Source: Antrodiella citrinella
Taxonomy: Eukaryota; Basidiomycota; Agaricomycetes; Polyporales; Steccherinaceae
Direction: 5' to 3'
NCBI GenBank assembly: GCA_004802725.1
Contig: SGPM01000327.1
Span: forward strand, 1,215-30,182
Length of the DNA stretch: 28,968 bases
A model generated the notes under the pieces. It worked only from the letters and a program-made list of their open reading frames with translations, was not told where the DNA came from and did no database searches. A program made the translations under genes and the position numbers. Positions 10,913-21,302 of this stretch are shown one piece after another. Numbering within the stretch: position 1 is the first letter of the stretch; every line of letters starts with the position of its first letter.

Positions 10913-12370
10913 AGGCCGCGATGTATTGCTACAAATATAACTTCTTGTACGTCGTTGTATATCTTGACTGTTGTAATTTATCACAGATAGATGCCTCCGA
11001 GTGCAACTATTCCTTGCAAGAAGTACCTGGTCGAGACCTGGGACAGCGAGCGCCCAGGTACGAAGCTGTTGCCAAATATCGCCACACAAAGATGACGGCC
11101 ATAACAGAGAGCACAGTTCACCGTACAATCTGTGGTCTCAGGCTTGATCGTCTCATCCGTTATAGCAATATGGTGAGCGATATCGTAGCAAGGCTGGTTT
11201 TTCGCTCAGCAGACTGAAGGTGCTCAGACTGAACCGCGTCCGCAGGCGCTTCCGATAAATCCGAAATATGCTTGGATACCCGTCAAGTCCCTCGCGGAAC
11301 GCGCCTGCTCATTGTCTGGAGTCTGGGTGCGTCATCGACACACCTTTGCTTTCTTCCTGAACCCTCAGGCCTCAGAGATCTGCCACAAGAATTGGAAAAT
11401 TCGCTGCGCCTGAACACTGTCGGGACAACACACACGCCCCGACGCTCGCGTATCCGACATATTCGGGGTACCCGCATGGCTCAATCCTAAACCTTTGTCC
11501 ACATGAGCATCCCGATACCAGGTCAGTCCAAGCCGTCCACATCCCTCTCCGCTCGGTTAGGATGAGAGGGGGCTTCCTCCGGCCACAGCCCTACCTGCTT
11601 CTATTCCCGGTACCGATGACGACAACGTATTGCAGTATGCGTGGACCGTGTGGGTCTCAGGTTCGCCCACAGATCAACCTTCTTTTCCCTGACCTATAGA
11701 AGATCCTTCCCCAGAAATTTGCTTTTCGGAGTTGCCTCGTGGGTGCTGCGTCATAGCGGTCTAGATCTCCCGCATTACAACAACTGCAGGCCAGACAACC
11801 CTTGAAATCGAGGACATGCGAGCCATACCATTTGCTGCTGGAGATACGTCTTGATACTGCCGTTATCCATGTGCAGTGGCAAAAGTACGATTTCTGCGGA
11901 CTTGTGTCAGGACAATATTGGCCACGACATGTTTATGGCCATCAAAAGATCGTTGTCGCAATTACACAATATAAGAGGCATGAGGGCGCCCTCACCCGTC
12001 GGCGGAATAGACAATGTGGCCACACGCTGTATGATGTGCTGGAACCCCGCCTGCATGGATCGTAGACCATGTCACGATCACGATGTCGCACGCCAATCGT
12101 GGACCCCAGTTCTCGATGAGTGCATGGTAGAGAAAGATCGAGGCGTGGATGGTATGACATAGCCGAATAATGTCGAACTTCAGAGCAGACGAAGGCGCCC
12201 CATCGTTGTCGACAACAGACAAATATCTAGATATTGTGATAAGTGACTGCGTCAGTTATGCATATGCGCCGGACAGATGGTTCAAAAAATTGCCATTTGC
12301 GCTCACGATCCCGAGCTCGTACAAAAGAAAGGTCACGCCACACACATCCAGAAAACGTAACGAGCCATGC
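10913..12370. other. 1.45 kb without a recognised gene
   Basis: Several frames are open for 60-110 codons, the longest being 11370-11699 on the plus strand, but none shows a motif, a good start or a consistent splice pattern that I recognise. It may hold a decayed gene, UTRs, or a fast-evolving gene I cannot read. It lies between the 3' end of the Kelch/MYND gene and the 3' end of the SDR. Confidence 0.45.
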
Positions 12371-13201
12371 TCACGGCTTGACCTCCTTCCCCGCCCAATC
12401 CCACACCTTCCCTCTGCCATCGTACCCCAAACGATCAACCACCCCGGCCAGCTTCTCCGCCGCAAACTCCGGCGGGAAGAGCTTGCCTTCTTTCTCCACC
12501 CCACCCCAGAACGGCTTGCTGAGATCCGTTTTCACCGTGCCTGGGTGCACGCCGACGCAGATCGCGGGGACGCGCTTCGATTGGAGGTGCAGGTCGAATG
12601 TCCGCACGACTTGGTTCAGCGCGGATTTGGAGGCGCGGTAGGAAAACCACCCTCCGAGACGGTTGTCCGATATGGACCCCACACGGGCGGAGACGTGCAC
12701 CCATTTGGACAGAACCTTGCACTGGTCTGAGGCAGAGGACTTATCGTCGGATATCGTCTTGGCTAGAGCTGCAGATGGGAGGAAACGCGAGAAGTGCTTG
12801 ATGAGAAGCAAGTGGGAGATGACGTTTAATTGAAAGGTTTCCTGGATACGGTCGAAGTCCAAATCGGAGGGGTTCTTTTCGGGATGCAGGATACCGCCAG
12901 TGAAGAACGCAGTATGAATGAAACTTTGTTTGTCGTGTGGCAACGAGTCCGAGAGCGCGTCTGCAGCGGATTGGATGCTAGCTTCCGAGGTCAAGTCCAG
13001 ATGCAAGAGGTTCAGCCTGGCAGGGTCTACCGCATCCTGTTGCGAGAAGCTCGAGAGGATCGTGCTTCGGACGTCGTCTCCCAACGACGAGCGGTGTGTC
13101 GCGTATACCGGAAGGTTGGTATGTTTGAGATAGTGCCTTGTCAGAGCGAGAGAAAGCCCACGAGTGGCAGGCGAAACGAGTATGAATGGAAAAGCCGGCA
13201 T
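12371..13201 (-). CDS. Short-chain dehydrogenase/reductase (C-factor-like SDR)
   Basis: Single-exon gene of 276 residues, NAD(P)-dependent oxidoreductase of the classical SDR fold. Seen in order: a degenerate nucleotide-binding loop (SPATRGLS, residues 10-17), the adenine-contacting LHLDLTSEAS (67-75), the structural Asn in QLNVISHLLL (near 126), the catalytic Ser region HVSARVGSISDN (169-180), and Tyr188-x3-Lys192 in SYRASKSAL, followed by VHPGTVKTDL. The usual TGxxxGxG is altered, as in several fungal C-factor-like SDRs. The substrate cannot be told. The start is the ATG at 13201; the frame extends only two codons upstream to a TTG. It is the only long intronless gene in the window. It is co-oriented with the transcription factor, 468 bases away. 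Confidence 0.93.
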   Translation of the reverse strand: MPAFPFILVSPATRGLSLALTRHYLKHTNLPVYATHRSSLGDDVRSTILSSFSQQDAVDPARLNLLHLDLTSEASIQSAADALSDSLPHDKQSFIHTAFFTGGILHPEKNPSDLDFDRIQETFQLNVISHLLLIKHFSRFLPSAALAKTISDDKSSASDQCKVLSKWVHVSARVGSISDNRLGGWFSYRASKSALNQVVRTFDLHLQSKRVPAICVGVHPGTVKTDLSKPFWGGVEKEGKLFPPEFAAEKLAGVVDRLGYDGRGKVWDWAGKEVKP

Positions 13202-13669
13202 GTTCAAGTTTTGCGAAGTTGAAGACGGAGATGAAGAGCGATCAGCTTCGGTGTGAGTGGTTCAACTTTAAGATCATCTCAGCGCTCGCCGCCGTCGTGC
13301 AGTGCGACGGATCTGAGATTTGTGGGCCCACCCGATCGGACTGCGTTTCGACACTGTGTTCAAAGAATTCGGAATTACCCTTTCTTGGGCTTCCTTCCTC
13401 ACTTTATGATCTGCCACCGTTGACAGTGTATTCGCAACTACAAACGGCGCGGGCAAAAGTACAATGTAATTCGACAAATAACCGAGAGCAACTAATCCGA
13501 CGACGCAATGGAAACAGAAGAGACTAGGTAGAGTTCAACAGGCTGTGGCAAAGCAAACTGAGCGCGTAACAAAGCAATAACCAAACATTAAACAGCAATA
13601 GGTATCCGACAGGGTATTAGCGAGAGAATGATAGCAGATGAGACACAACAATGAAGACGAGACGAGAAA
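13202..13669. other. Intergenic, SDR promoter and transcription-factor 3' end
   Basis: 468 bases on the minus-strand path between the transcription factor stop and the SDR start. No coding frame is supported and no clear TATA box is seen. Confidence 0.5.
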
Positions 13670-15485
13670 TTACTGGGTGACGACAACGACAGGCACTTCC
13701 ATGTGGAAGACGCCGTCAGCGGGGGGCTCGTTGTCTCGATTGCGAGGCCTCATACCACGACGCGATGCAGACGGGTACACGCATTTAAGGCTGCGGCGAG
13801 CACATTGGCTGCAAGAAGGAAGCAGCAATGTCAGTAAGCAGTCAAGAAAAACGAGATCACTCGACAACGTACTTGCACGTCCTGTTAGGACTGTCGGGAG
13901 GCGGACTACCGCATGCAATCTTGCGTTTCCGACAGAATAAGCACGCCAGCGTGAGAGGCTTTTTCGGTGGGTCCTCAATGAGAGGAGGGCTGCGAGAGCG
14001 GACGGGACGCGTTGTGGTGTGCGACACGGCTGGTGGCTCGCCGAGTCTGCGAGACGTAGAGCGAGCGACGCGAGAGGGACCTGCCTGAGGGATATACGCG
14101 GGGTCGTTGTTGGGACGATACTGCATCTGCGGCTGATGGCTGTTATACGTCCTATCTGGTAACGGCGCCAGCCGTCTAGCGGGTGGCTGCCCCTGGTATT
14201 CGACCCATTGCGAGTCCCGGTCTTCTACTTGACTTCTCACAGGTAAAGCGGTATGTTCTGTGGAGAATTTCAATAACAGCGCGAATGGGTCACCACGGCT
14301 GCTGCTTACCATCCCCTACTTCGTCGGGATAAGGCAAGTGCGCCATCGGGGAAGGAGGCCGTGGAGCCTGTCGCAGCGCAACATATTGAGATGCCGGATA
14401 CGTTGCGTACGTCGGGCTGACTGGAGCCTGTGAGTATTCCCTGTCCTCGTTGACGGGAGAGCGCGCTTGATGATCGCGAGCGTATGGCTGTTGGTCCTGG
14501 GCATGAGATTCCGAAGATGCGTTCTGTAATTGAGCGCGTTAGCCAAAGAAGCCCCCGGTCACCTGCATGACAGATGTTCCTGGCCAGAGGCAGCGCTTTG
14601 ACTGCAGTGCGCCAAAACGCAAAGGATCCCCGGCGGCCGAGATGCCGCAGGCTGGAAAAGCAGCAAGTGTGCAACCACGTCTGAGACAACCCCGAAAGAA
14701 GGGAGGTGGTGCATGCGAGAACAGCCTAGAGAACTCACCTGGTTATACTGCCGATTCGCTCGGTGCGATTGTGACACTGGAAGAAGACCGTCATTGTTCT
14801 CGTGCCTGCTTCTTCTGTGCTCTGAAGAGGCATCGGGAAGGGCAGGCTGGTGCTGATGCTGTTGGACCTCATACATTTGTTGGGGCACGTCGTCCGAGAC
14901 AGCGACGAGCGGGTACTGGGCATGAGAATACGAGTCTGTCTGGCCGCCGGTGGAGTTGGGATGGTGATTTTGATGAGGGAGAACGTTCCAGTTCGCAATT
15001 GAACTCGAGGTGCTCGAGAGCACGACAGGCTCGTGAACGACGGGGAGAGACTCCAGGGAAACGTCGGACATGGGCGAAATGCTGCCTGTGGCGTCCGAGA
15101 ATGGCATCTGAGAGTCGTAGTACGGGGAGTCGTCGTCGAGGATGTCCGCACGGTGCTCGGTCATCCAGAGAGCCTCGGGCTGCGCGGGATGGGCCCACTG
15201 TGCGGAAGCGCTGGGAGGATGGTGAGCAGTCTGAGAATAGAAGTTTCGTTGAGTCAGTACGTGATTAGTAGCGCGATTACGGATGCTCACCTGGTTGTAG
15301 GAGGGACCGTCCCATGCCGGGTTGCTCACGCCGTCGCTGGACGAGTACTGGGTGGCGTGACTGTGGTCGTAGTCGCAGTTGTCGTGGTCGTGACCGACGC
15401 CGTGCTCGTCGTGATAGTAGGCGGCGGCGGGGTAGAGGTCGTCGGCGAGTGTGGGCGGGTGACTCTGCAGATACGAGGTCGACAT
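13670..15485 (-). CDS. Zn(II)2Cys6 transcription factor with C-terminal zinc cluster
   Basis: Nuclear DNA-binding regulator. Exons on the minus strand: 15291-15485, 14739-15230, a doubtful 39-nt exon 14563-14601, 14310-14523, 13873-14257, 13670-13808. The product is about 487 residues (474 without the doubtful exon; both keep frame). Most of it is low complexity: His/Asp-rich near residues 25-45, then Gln/Pro/Ser-rich. The zinc cluster lies at residues ~419-451 and reads C-x2-C-x6-C-x11-C-x2-C-x6-C, beginning CLFCRKRKIAC and ending CARRSLKC. An intron splits it between the fourth and fifth cysteines. Basic residues after it (SRRGMRPRNR) may act as linker or nuclear signal. No fungal-specific middle homology domain was seen. 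Targets are unknown; the adjacent SDR is only a positional candidate. Confidence 0.88.
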
Positions 15486-15526
15486 GGCCGCGGACTCGGC
15501 AGATGTTAGGCGGAAAGGGCTTTTGT

Positions 15527-15533
15527 ACTTATA
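15527..15533 (-). promoter_or_regulatory. TATA-like element of the Zn2Cys6 gene
   Basis: On the minus strand the sequence reads TATAAGT, about 42 bases before the ATG. The position suits a short 5' UTR. Support is the motif and its distance only. Confidence 0.4.
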
Positions 15534-16805
15534 CTTGTACGATGTTCAGGGTTGCCCATCCTGGCGCCCATCATACGGCTCTTTCGCCGGCCCAGCGACA
15601 AACACTCCCCTTCCAGCATCCCATTTACCTCTTTCCACCCATCGTCCATCTGATATCAAATATATCCAACCAATATTAACCCAATCCGAGTCGCTTCACA
15701 ACGTCTGAAGGCCTAAAACCAGCCTAAACCTTGAATGCCACTTTTGTTTAAGTACCGTCCTGCTTGTTGTATCCCTGTCCTATCGTCCTCCGCATCGATC
15801 AGTGGCAAATCACCTTTGTAGATGGCGATAAAACCCAACTCTCGTCTCAGAGGGGTCTTCACTGTCACGCGTGCCGCGCATGGTTTAGCCTCATCCTCGT
15901 GTTCGCTCTTGTGTCTGACGTTCTCTTAGCTCGCAAAACACGCATTTGCATGTGATGCGACAAACCCGACCCCGGTGCACGTTTCTGCCGTCATCCTTTG
16001 CTGTGCCTCACAACAAGCAAGAGTCGTGCTCGTATCGGTCAGGCAATCCGGGCTATTTTCGCCTCTGGAAATCATTTTCCCTCATTCCAGCCTTTGGCTC
16101 ACGATCTGCACGCTTGAGCGTGTACACAACCTCTTTCTGGCCCGGGTTCACACTTCTTGGCACCCTGTGACAGCGTCTCATATCTTCTTTTTACTAGAAG
16201 GATAAGTAGTGTTCCTTCGGATTTGTTCAGATCCGACAGCACGAGTATACGATTCTCCTCTTGAGACAAGTGATTATGCCTCGAGGCTCGCAACCTTTCG
16301 TGGTGCACGCGCTAACGACATTGAGCTGTTCATCTAGCTACTTGGATCAGGCCATGCCCTGGTTCGCTAGTTGCTCTAACGTGTGCGAGACAGCACGCAA
16401 GAACGAGCAAGTCCAGAGTCAGCGGTCCGCATTCTGTCGTTGCACATGTTGCTTCATTTCGGCGCAAGTGAGTTCCATTATGTCTCATCCAAATCGGCAC
16501 GATACTAAGCTATCAATTCCACAGCAGCTGCGCTAGACGATATCCAGCGATACTGGTGGAATGGAAACAAATGATGTTATCGATCTCATCGGAGTCGGGT
16601 TTCTTCGCTACGATGTAGTGGAAATGAAAGGTAAGAAAGATGCCACTGTGGATGTCGCCGAAAGCCGCACTGCTCACACTTCGTCGACCCACAGCAGCGC
16701 ATCTTTGCACCGTTCCTGTGTCAAGTTTGTTCACCCGGTGTTCTTCTGTCTGGTTATCTTCCATGCATCGAACGTAGCAACCACCGACGAGCTCATCCTT
16801 CGCAG

Positions 16806-17498
16806 ATCCATCCCGTCGACAGTCTGTGGAAATTTTCACCAACATATCCCGACTATTTTTGCGTGGCGACGGGACGTGCATCTATGTACCTCCATTTCGC
16901 ACCTTTTACCGACATCCTGGCGACGTGGACGAGAAAGTCAAGTATACTGCCATACCGTAAGGATATATCCAATTATTTGCACGACTACGAAACGCTGTGT
17001 GTGCCGCAATTCAAGTATGAACGCAGTGCGCTGCTGCTGCTAACTTTTTACGTGTTTGCAGACATGGTTCGGACAGAGGCCGAGAGCAGCAAGCCTTTGA
17101 CGTTCGCGGTATGTCGCACCAGTGTTCATTTTCCCAGTGCAGATTGAACTCGATAATTGATAGGACACCCTCGCTGTCGTCGTTTCAGCCACAAATGGGT
17201 CTCGTTGCCATTCACCATCATTAAGAAGGTCCACGTCGCATATACGATGGCCTTCCTGACCTTTCTTGCGAGAACTCACATACTGTCATCTCTGACGCAG
17301 GCCTCTTGGGCACGTGAGAAGGACAAACATAGTGCTCGGGGCGGCTCTATCAGGGAAGTCGGTCATCTCGTACGCATTTCATATTAGTGCTGTGGTCCCG
17401 GGCTTCTATGGATTCCAGGATTCACGTATTGTTGGTCTGAGTACCACTGCTCCAAGTGCTCGGCTTGCCCGTCCTAGAACCGAAACGAAGACATCCAG
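16806..17498 (+). pseudogene. Possible spliced gene remnant, family unknown
   Basis: Four exon-like segments (16806-16956, 17062-17108, 17164-17313, 17388-17498) are separated by introns of 105, 55 and 74 bases with donors GTAAGG, GTATGT and GTGAGA and with AG acceptors. The first three join in phase and read as ordinary soluble protein, for example GDGTCIYVPPFRTFYRHPGD and RFSHKWVSLPFTIIKK. Inside the third segment the frame must shift near 17220 to stay open to the next donor. I recognise no family, no start codon and no convincing end. A gene with sequence errors, a pseudogene, or a chance assembly are all possible. Confidence 0.25.
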
Positions 17499-20037
17499 GT
17501 AAGTCCAATTCGGTTCGGTGTGGATGGTTCGGGTTCTCGGGCCCATGCTGCCGCCCATCTCTTTTGGCAGGTGACTCCTGGTTTATAGACGACTGCTTCG
17601 TCCAACCTTCGTACTGGTTTACGATCCCGCTCTAATAAACCTTGCTGACGTTCTCTTTCCAGATTACGCTGGAGTCTGTGAATGCTTTCATTCGTCGGTG
17701 CCACCATCATGATCAGGCGGTAGCGTTGTTTTTTCCTTTGAGACGCAGCCAGGAACGGAGCAGGAATTCACTTACTTGTTCACCGGCTTGCTTTTGACAG
17801 GGGGTTCCTCGTACGCCCCTGCGATGTGTTTCTCCCATCGATCAACAGATTCCCGGCGGCATCCAAGCGGGTGGTTTTAGCCCACAGCGTACTAGAGTCA
17901 CCCCTGCTCACCCTCACCGAGACTCAGCGGCAGTCCTAAATTGTTTCTCAGCGGGCCCGACGCCCGACTGATAGGCGGGGTGGGGTGTGGAATTTCAAAC
18001 TTATGGTCAGCGACGGTCCCAATAATCACGGCTCGGGTTTTGGTATCTCTCTGCCTCTTACGGACTTATCGCTCAGGAATAGTCAGTGATCTTCCGACTT
18101 GAAGATCAGGTCTTACGCCTAGTGCGACTTTTCAGGGTGCGGCTGTCCCATGGTAGTGGTTCCTGCTGGTCGAAGACCATTGCGGGTGATTGACGACCTA
18201 GGCGTCTCGTGTCATGTCTGCATTGCCTTCTGCTCGGCGCGTTTGATCACGATTGGACGACGGGTGTTCGATCTGTGAGTGCAAAGCGTGGGTGCTGACC
18301 GAGCTCTCTCTCATAGGTCGGTGCACTCAACACTTGAAGTGCTTATCTCCCTGTTCATGGGAATCCAGTGGAAGTCGTGCAAACTGTATCAGATTGCATG
18401 TTCCTAAATGTATATTCGTCCTTGGCGCCGCCATTGTCCTCCAAAGCCGGGTGAGTTCCAACCCATACTCATAGTGTCTCAAACTAAGTACCCGCGCAGC
18501 ACCTTGATGAAGAGTCCTTATGCGGCAGATCGTCGGTTCAAGTCTAGATCGCAAGCTCTTGTGCAGAGGAGCCACTTCTCGTCGTCATCCATATTCTATT
18601 GCCAGCTCGAACGTTCCAAATGGAAAGGAGAATGTAATCCAAAACGACTCTCACAGGTCGCTTCCTTTCCGGTTCTGATTGTCCACAACGAAGTGAACGT
18701 TTCGGCATGTTCGTAAGTCGCCCTTACACATACCTCAGCCTGTAGTCCCATATTCTCAGAGATCTTGTCTAGACAATCGACGAATTGGGAGGTCACCATT
18801 GTGGAACCCCGAACGAACTTTTCGTGCAAAGATACCGAAGTGATCAGTTAACTCATGTTTTTTTTAACTTCCCATGTCGAGCGCGGGCATCGTAGCGTTT
18901 CAATACTGCACTCTCTCCTCTATGCGCAGTCATGGCCTATGGTGTTTTCCGTATTGCAGTCGGAAGTGAGCAGCGTCCGGTTCCTTGAGTTGATCTCATT
19001 TGCGGTTGTACGCATTATCTCCTCCCTTGTGGGTATAACCTGCGACGCCGTTTACGCAAGGTGGAAGGCTTCTTCTCATGTTTCAATGGTGTTCTAACGC
19101 GTTGGCTTCAGATTATGTTGCGAGGTGCAAAGGCAGCATCAGCCGACGAGGGGCACTACATCACCACTCACATCATAACATACCCTTGCGTTCTGGTCGT
19201 GTCGAGTTCGGCGGATGTTCGTCCAGTCTGGATGGACGCTGGACGCTGCAGTGACAAACGCTGGGGTGCGTTTTTGCCCTAGGTTGCCTCGGACAAGAAC
19301 CACGTATTCCTTCCTAAAGGCCGTCAGCGAGACCCCATTGATCACGCTGAAACGGAAACGAAGGTTTGAACTTCTTGGGTCTCTTTCTCTCTTGCGTTGG
19401 CGCCACCGGTCTGTGCTGTTCTTTTTGTCGGTCTACAATGGACTATGAATCACGTTACGTGCTCACTCTATTGAATAGATAACAACTATGCTTCGGTTAC
19501 TCATTGATACAGAGCAGTGTCTGTCAAACAAACTCTGCACCCTTTGCGCTTGCGATGTGCTGCTGGTGCCTCACGTACATCGGCGTCCGTCTTTCCTCCA
19601 AGTTCCCGACATGTACAGACGTTCAAACAGTGACAGGAAGCTTGACGACGAAACTTTTTTCGCAACCGCGCGCCGCACTATTATATGCTTCAGGTAAGCC
19701 ATATCTGTTGTATTTACAAGCAAGAAGTAGCGATACAATTCACTTACCCCTAGCCGCAGTCAGTTGTTCCCCCGAGCTCGGACTAGGACGACTTAACCGT
19801 TGATGCTGATCGTACCACGGAATGGCACGCACCCTACTGGCACACCACACCACACCGACCCATGATTATCCAATGAACTGAGAACTGTATCACTGAATCA
19901 CTGAGATAGGATCACGATACGTACCGGATTCCTCGGTGCCGGCAACTCAGTTGACCTAACTCGCCTTGGTTGGCTCAGGTCCGATGCCTCCCCCGCATCT
20001 CCTCCCATATCTCTCGGAGTCTGTTCAGCGATGCTGG

Positions 20038-20044
20038 TATAAAA
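20038..20044 (+). promoter_or_regulatory. TATA box upstream of a short ORF
   Basis: TATAAAA lies 38 bases before an ATG at 20082 in good context (GCG ATG G). It is among the cleanest TATA elements in the window, yet no recognised gene follows it. Confidence 0.45.
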
Positions 20045-20081
20045 ACTAGCTTGTCTCGTACACGCTCCTTGTCTTTTCGCG

Positions 20082-20356
20082 ATGGCCGTATCCATCATAA
20101 GACTATTTGACGATCACGTTGCGAGCCTCGCGCTCTGGCTGTGGGATGTGGCCCGGGGCGGATACGGAGCCCACGGAGGTCACTTGCTCCCTCCCCTCAA
20201 GCTTCCCCCGATAATGCGGTAGCTGGATTGATTTTGTTTTTCGGTTGTCTGTTTGTGTTGCGCTATTGGATCTACGTTGACCGTATTTGGATCTTTCTTC
20301 TAGGACGCTCAGACCGTGACTTCGTTCCTTCCGATCCGGAAGGCCTTGCAGTGTGA
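20082..20356 (+). CDS. Candidate small membrane protein (76 aa, spliced)
   Basis: The ATG at 20082 opens a frame of 46 codons. If an intron of 44 bases (20179-20222, donor GTCACT, acceptor GGTAG) is removed, the frame continues to 20356 and gives 76 residues. The first part is MAVSIIRLFDDHVASLALWL. The second contains one strong hydrophobic stretch, GLILFFGCLFVLRYWIYV, followed by a short charged tail. The donor is weak, so the unspliced 46-residue reading is an alternative, and both may be chance. The TATA box 38 bases upstream is the main reason to list it. No family is recognised. Confidence 0.3.
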
Positions 20357-21302
20357 TTCTAGGGCAGGTTTGGGCGTGGCGTCACTAGGAAGGTTTGTTG
20401 GTTCTGAACGTCATTCAGCCTTACTTACCGCTGCCAGATGTGCGTAGTGCTATGTGTCATGGTAGGCTAGTATTCATTAGTACGAGCTACTACTATGAGT
20501 TGATGGTCTGATCATGATCAACACGAAACGATTTTCTAAGAGCTTGGAGGTATCGTCGTTGAGAGAAATAGTAAGACAAGCGCTATGTGTGGGCCCCATG
20601 ACCCTACGAAACAAACGCGTGTGGCAAACACTAGGAATATATTGATACCGACCGAGACGTTACGCGTTACGACTTCAGCGCATCTGCGTATGTATTATCA
20701 GTCGTGCGTTACTACCCGGAAATCGCATGGACAGGAACACAAGTCGATGTTCATGTTAACGACGGCCAGAATCTCATTGAGAAGGAGACCTCAAGAAGGC
20801 TTTGATTTGGTAGGCATCGAAATAACCTAATGAATGCCATAGGGACGTTTCATGTATCATCGTGTATTGAAGAAAAAAGCTCAGATGACTTATGACCCGG
20901 CCTGCGACGAGAACACGACGTAGCTCACGAGTGGAAACGTACAGATGCTCAGATGGTGGAAGCAAGATTGACATTCGCCGTCGTGGGGGGAAAGAAAACA
21001 ATGGCATCATGGTCATCATCTACAGTAGCATTCCACACAACCGAACCGTCATCATGCCCCATCATCGCCCGCTGTAAGCCTCAGATATCCCATGCATGAC
21101 CTGCAGTTGTACTTGGATCCTAACCGTACCGCACGCGTTTGACTCGTGTGCATTTCCTCCCCACATATCGTATTCCGATACCAGTATCCCACCGCGCTCC
21201 CCACCGACGGCCTGCGCGCGTCCCTTCACACCATGGACTTCACGCAGACACGATGGGACCCGGTCATGAGACCCTCCTGGCGTGTGTCATTGACTCTCCC
21301 AG
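20357..21302. other. Intergenic, SPC3 3' flank
   Basis: 946 bases between the candidate small ORF and the stop codon of SPC3. Open frames here are short and show no recognisable motif. The right part should hold the SPC3 3' UTR. Confidence 0.5.

Larger units (their letters stand above)
15486..20081. other. ~4.6 kb gene-poor stretch with unrecognised coding-like fragments
   Basis: No gene family is recognisable on either strand. On the plus strand, several short open segments flanked by plausible splice sites can be joined: 16806-16956, 17062-17108, 17164-17313, 17388-17498, and separately 18136-18274 with 18317 onward. The joins need at least one frameshift (near 17220) and the second set soon meets a stop, so this may be a decayed gene or transposon, or chance. 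No terminal repeats, target-site duplications or RNA genes were found by eye. Confidence 0.4.

Noticed and set aside
12170..12730. 186-codon plus-strand ORF opposite the SDR
   Set aside because: Antisense to an intact SDR with all catalytic motifs; shadow frame.
14567..15268. 233-codon plus-strand ORF opposite the transcription factor
   Set aside because: Antisense shadow of the Zn2Cys6 gene; Arg/Gly/Ser-rich with no motif.
16561..17043. 160-codon plus-strand ORF starting METNDVIDL
   Set aside because: It reads straight through sites that look like introns, is rich in Cys, His and Arg in no recognisable pattern, and overlaps better-spliced segments in another frame.
17338..17364. Walker A-like text GAALSGKS
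   Set aside because: It lies in a segment that is better read as an intron, and no Walker B or other P-loop motif follows.
18530..18550. GGTTCAAGTCT resembling a tRNA B box
   Set aside because: No matching A box or acceptor stem could be found at the right distance on either side.
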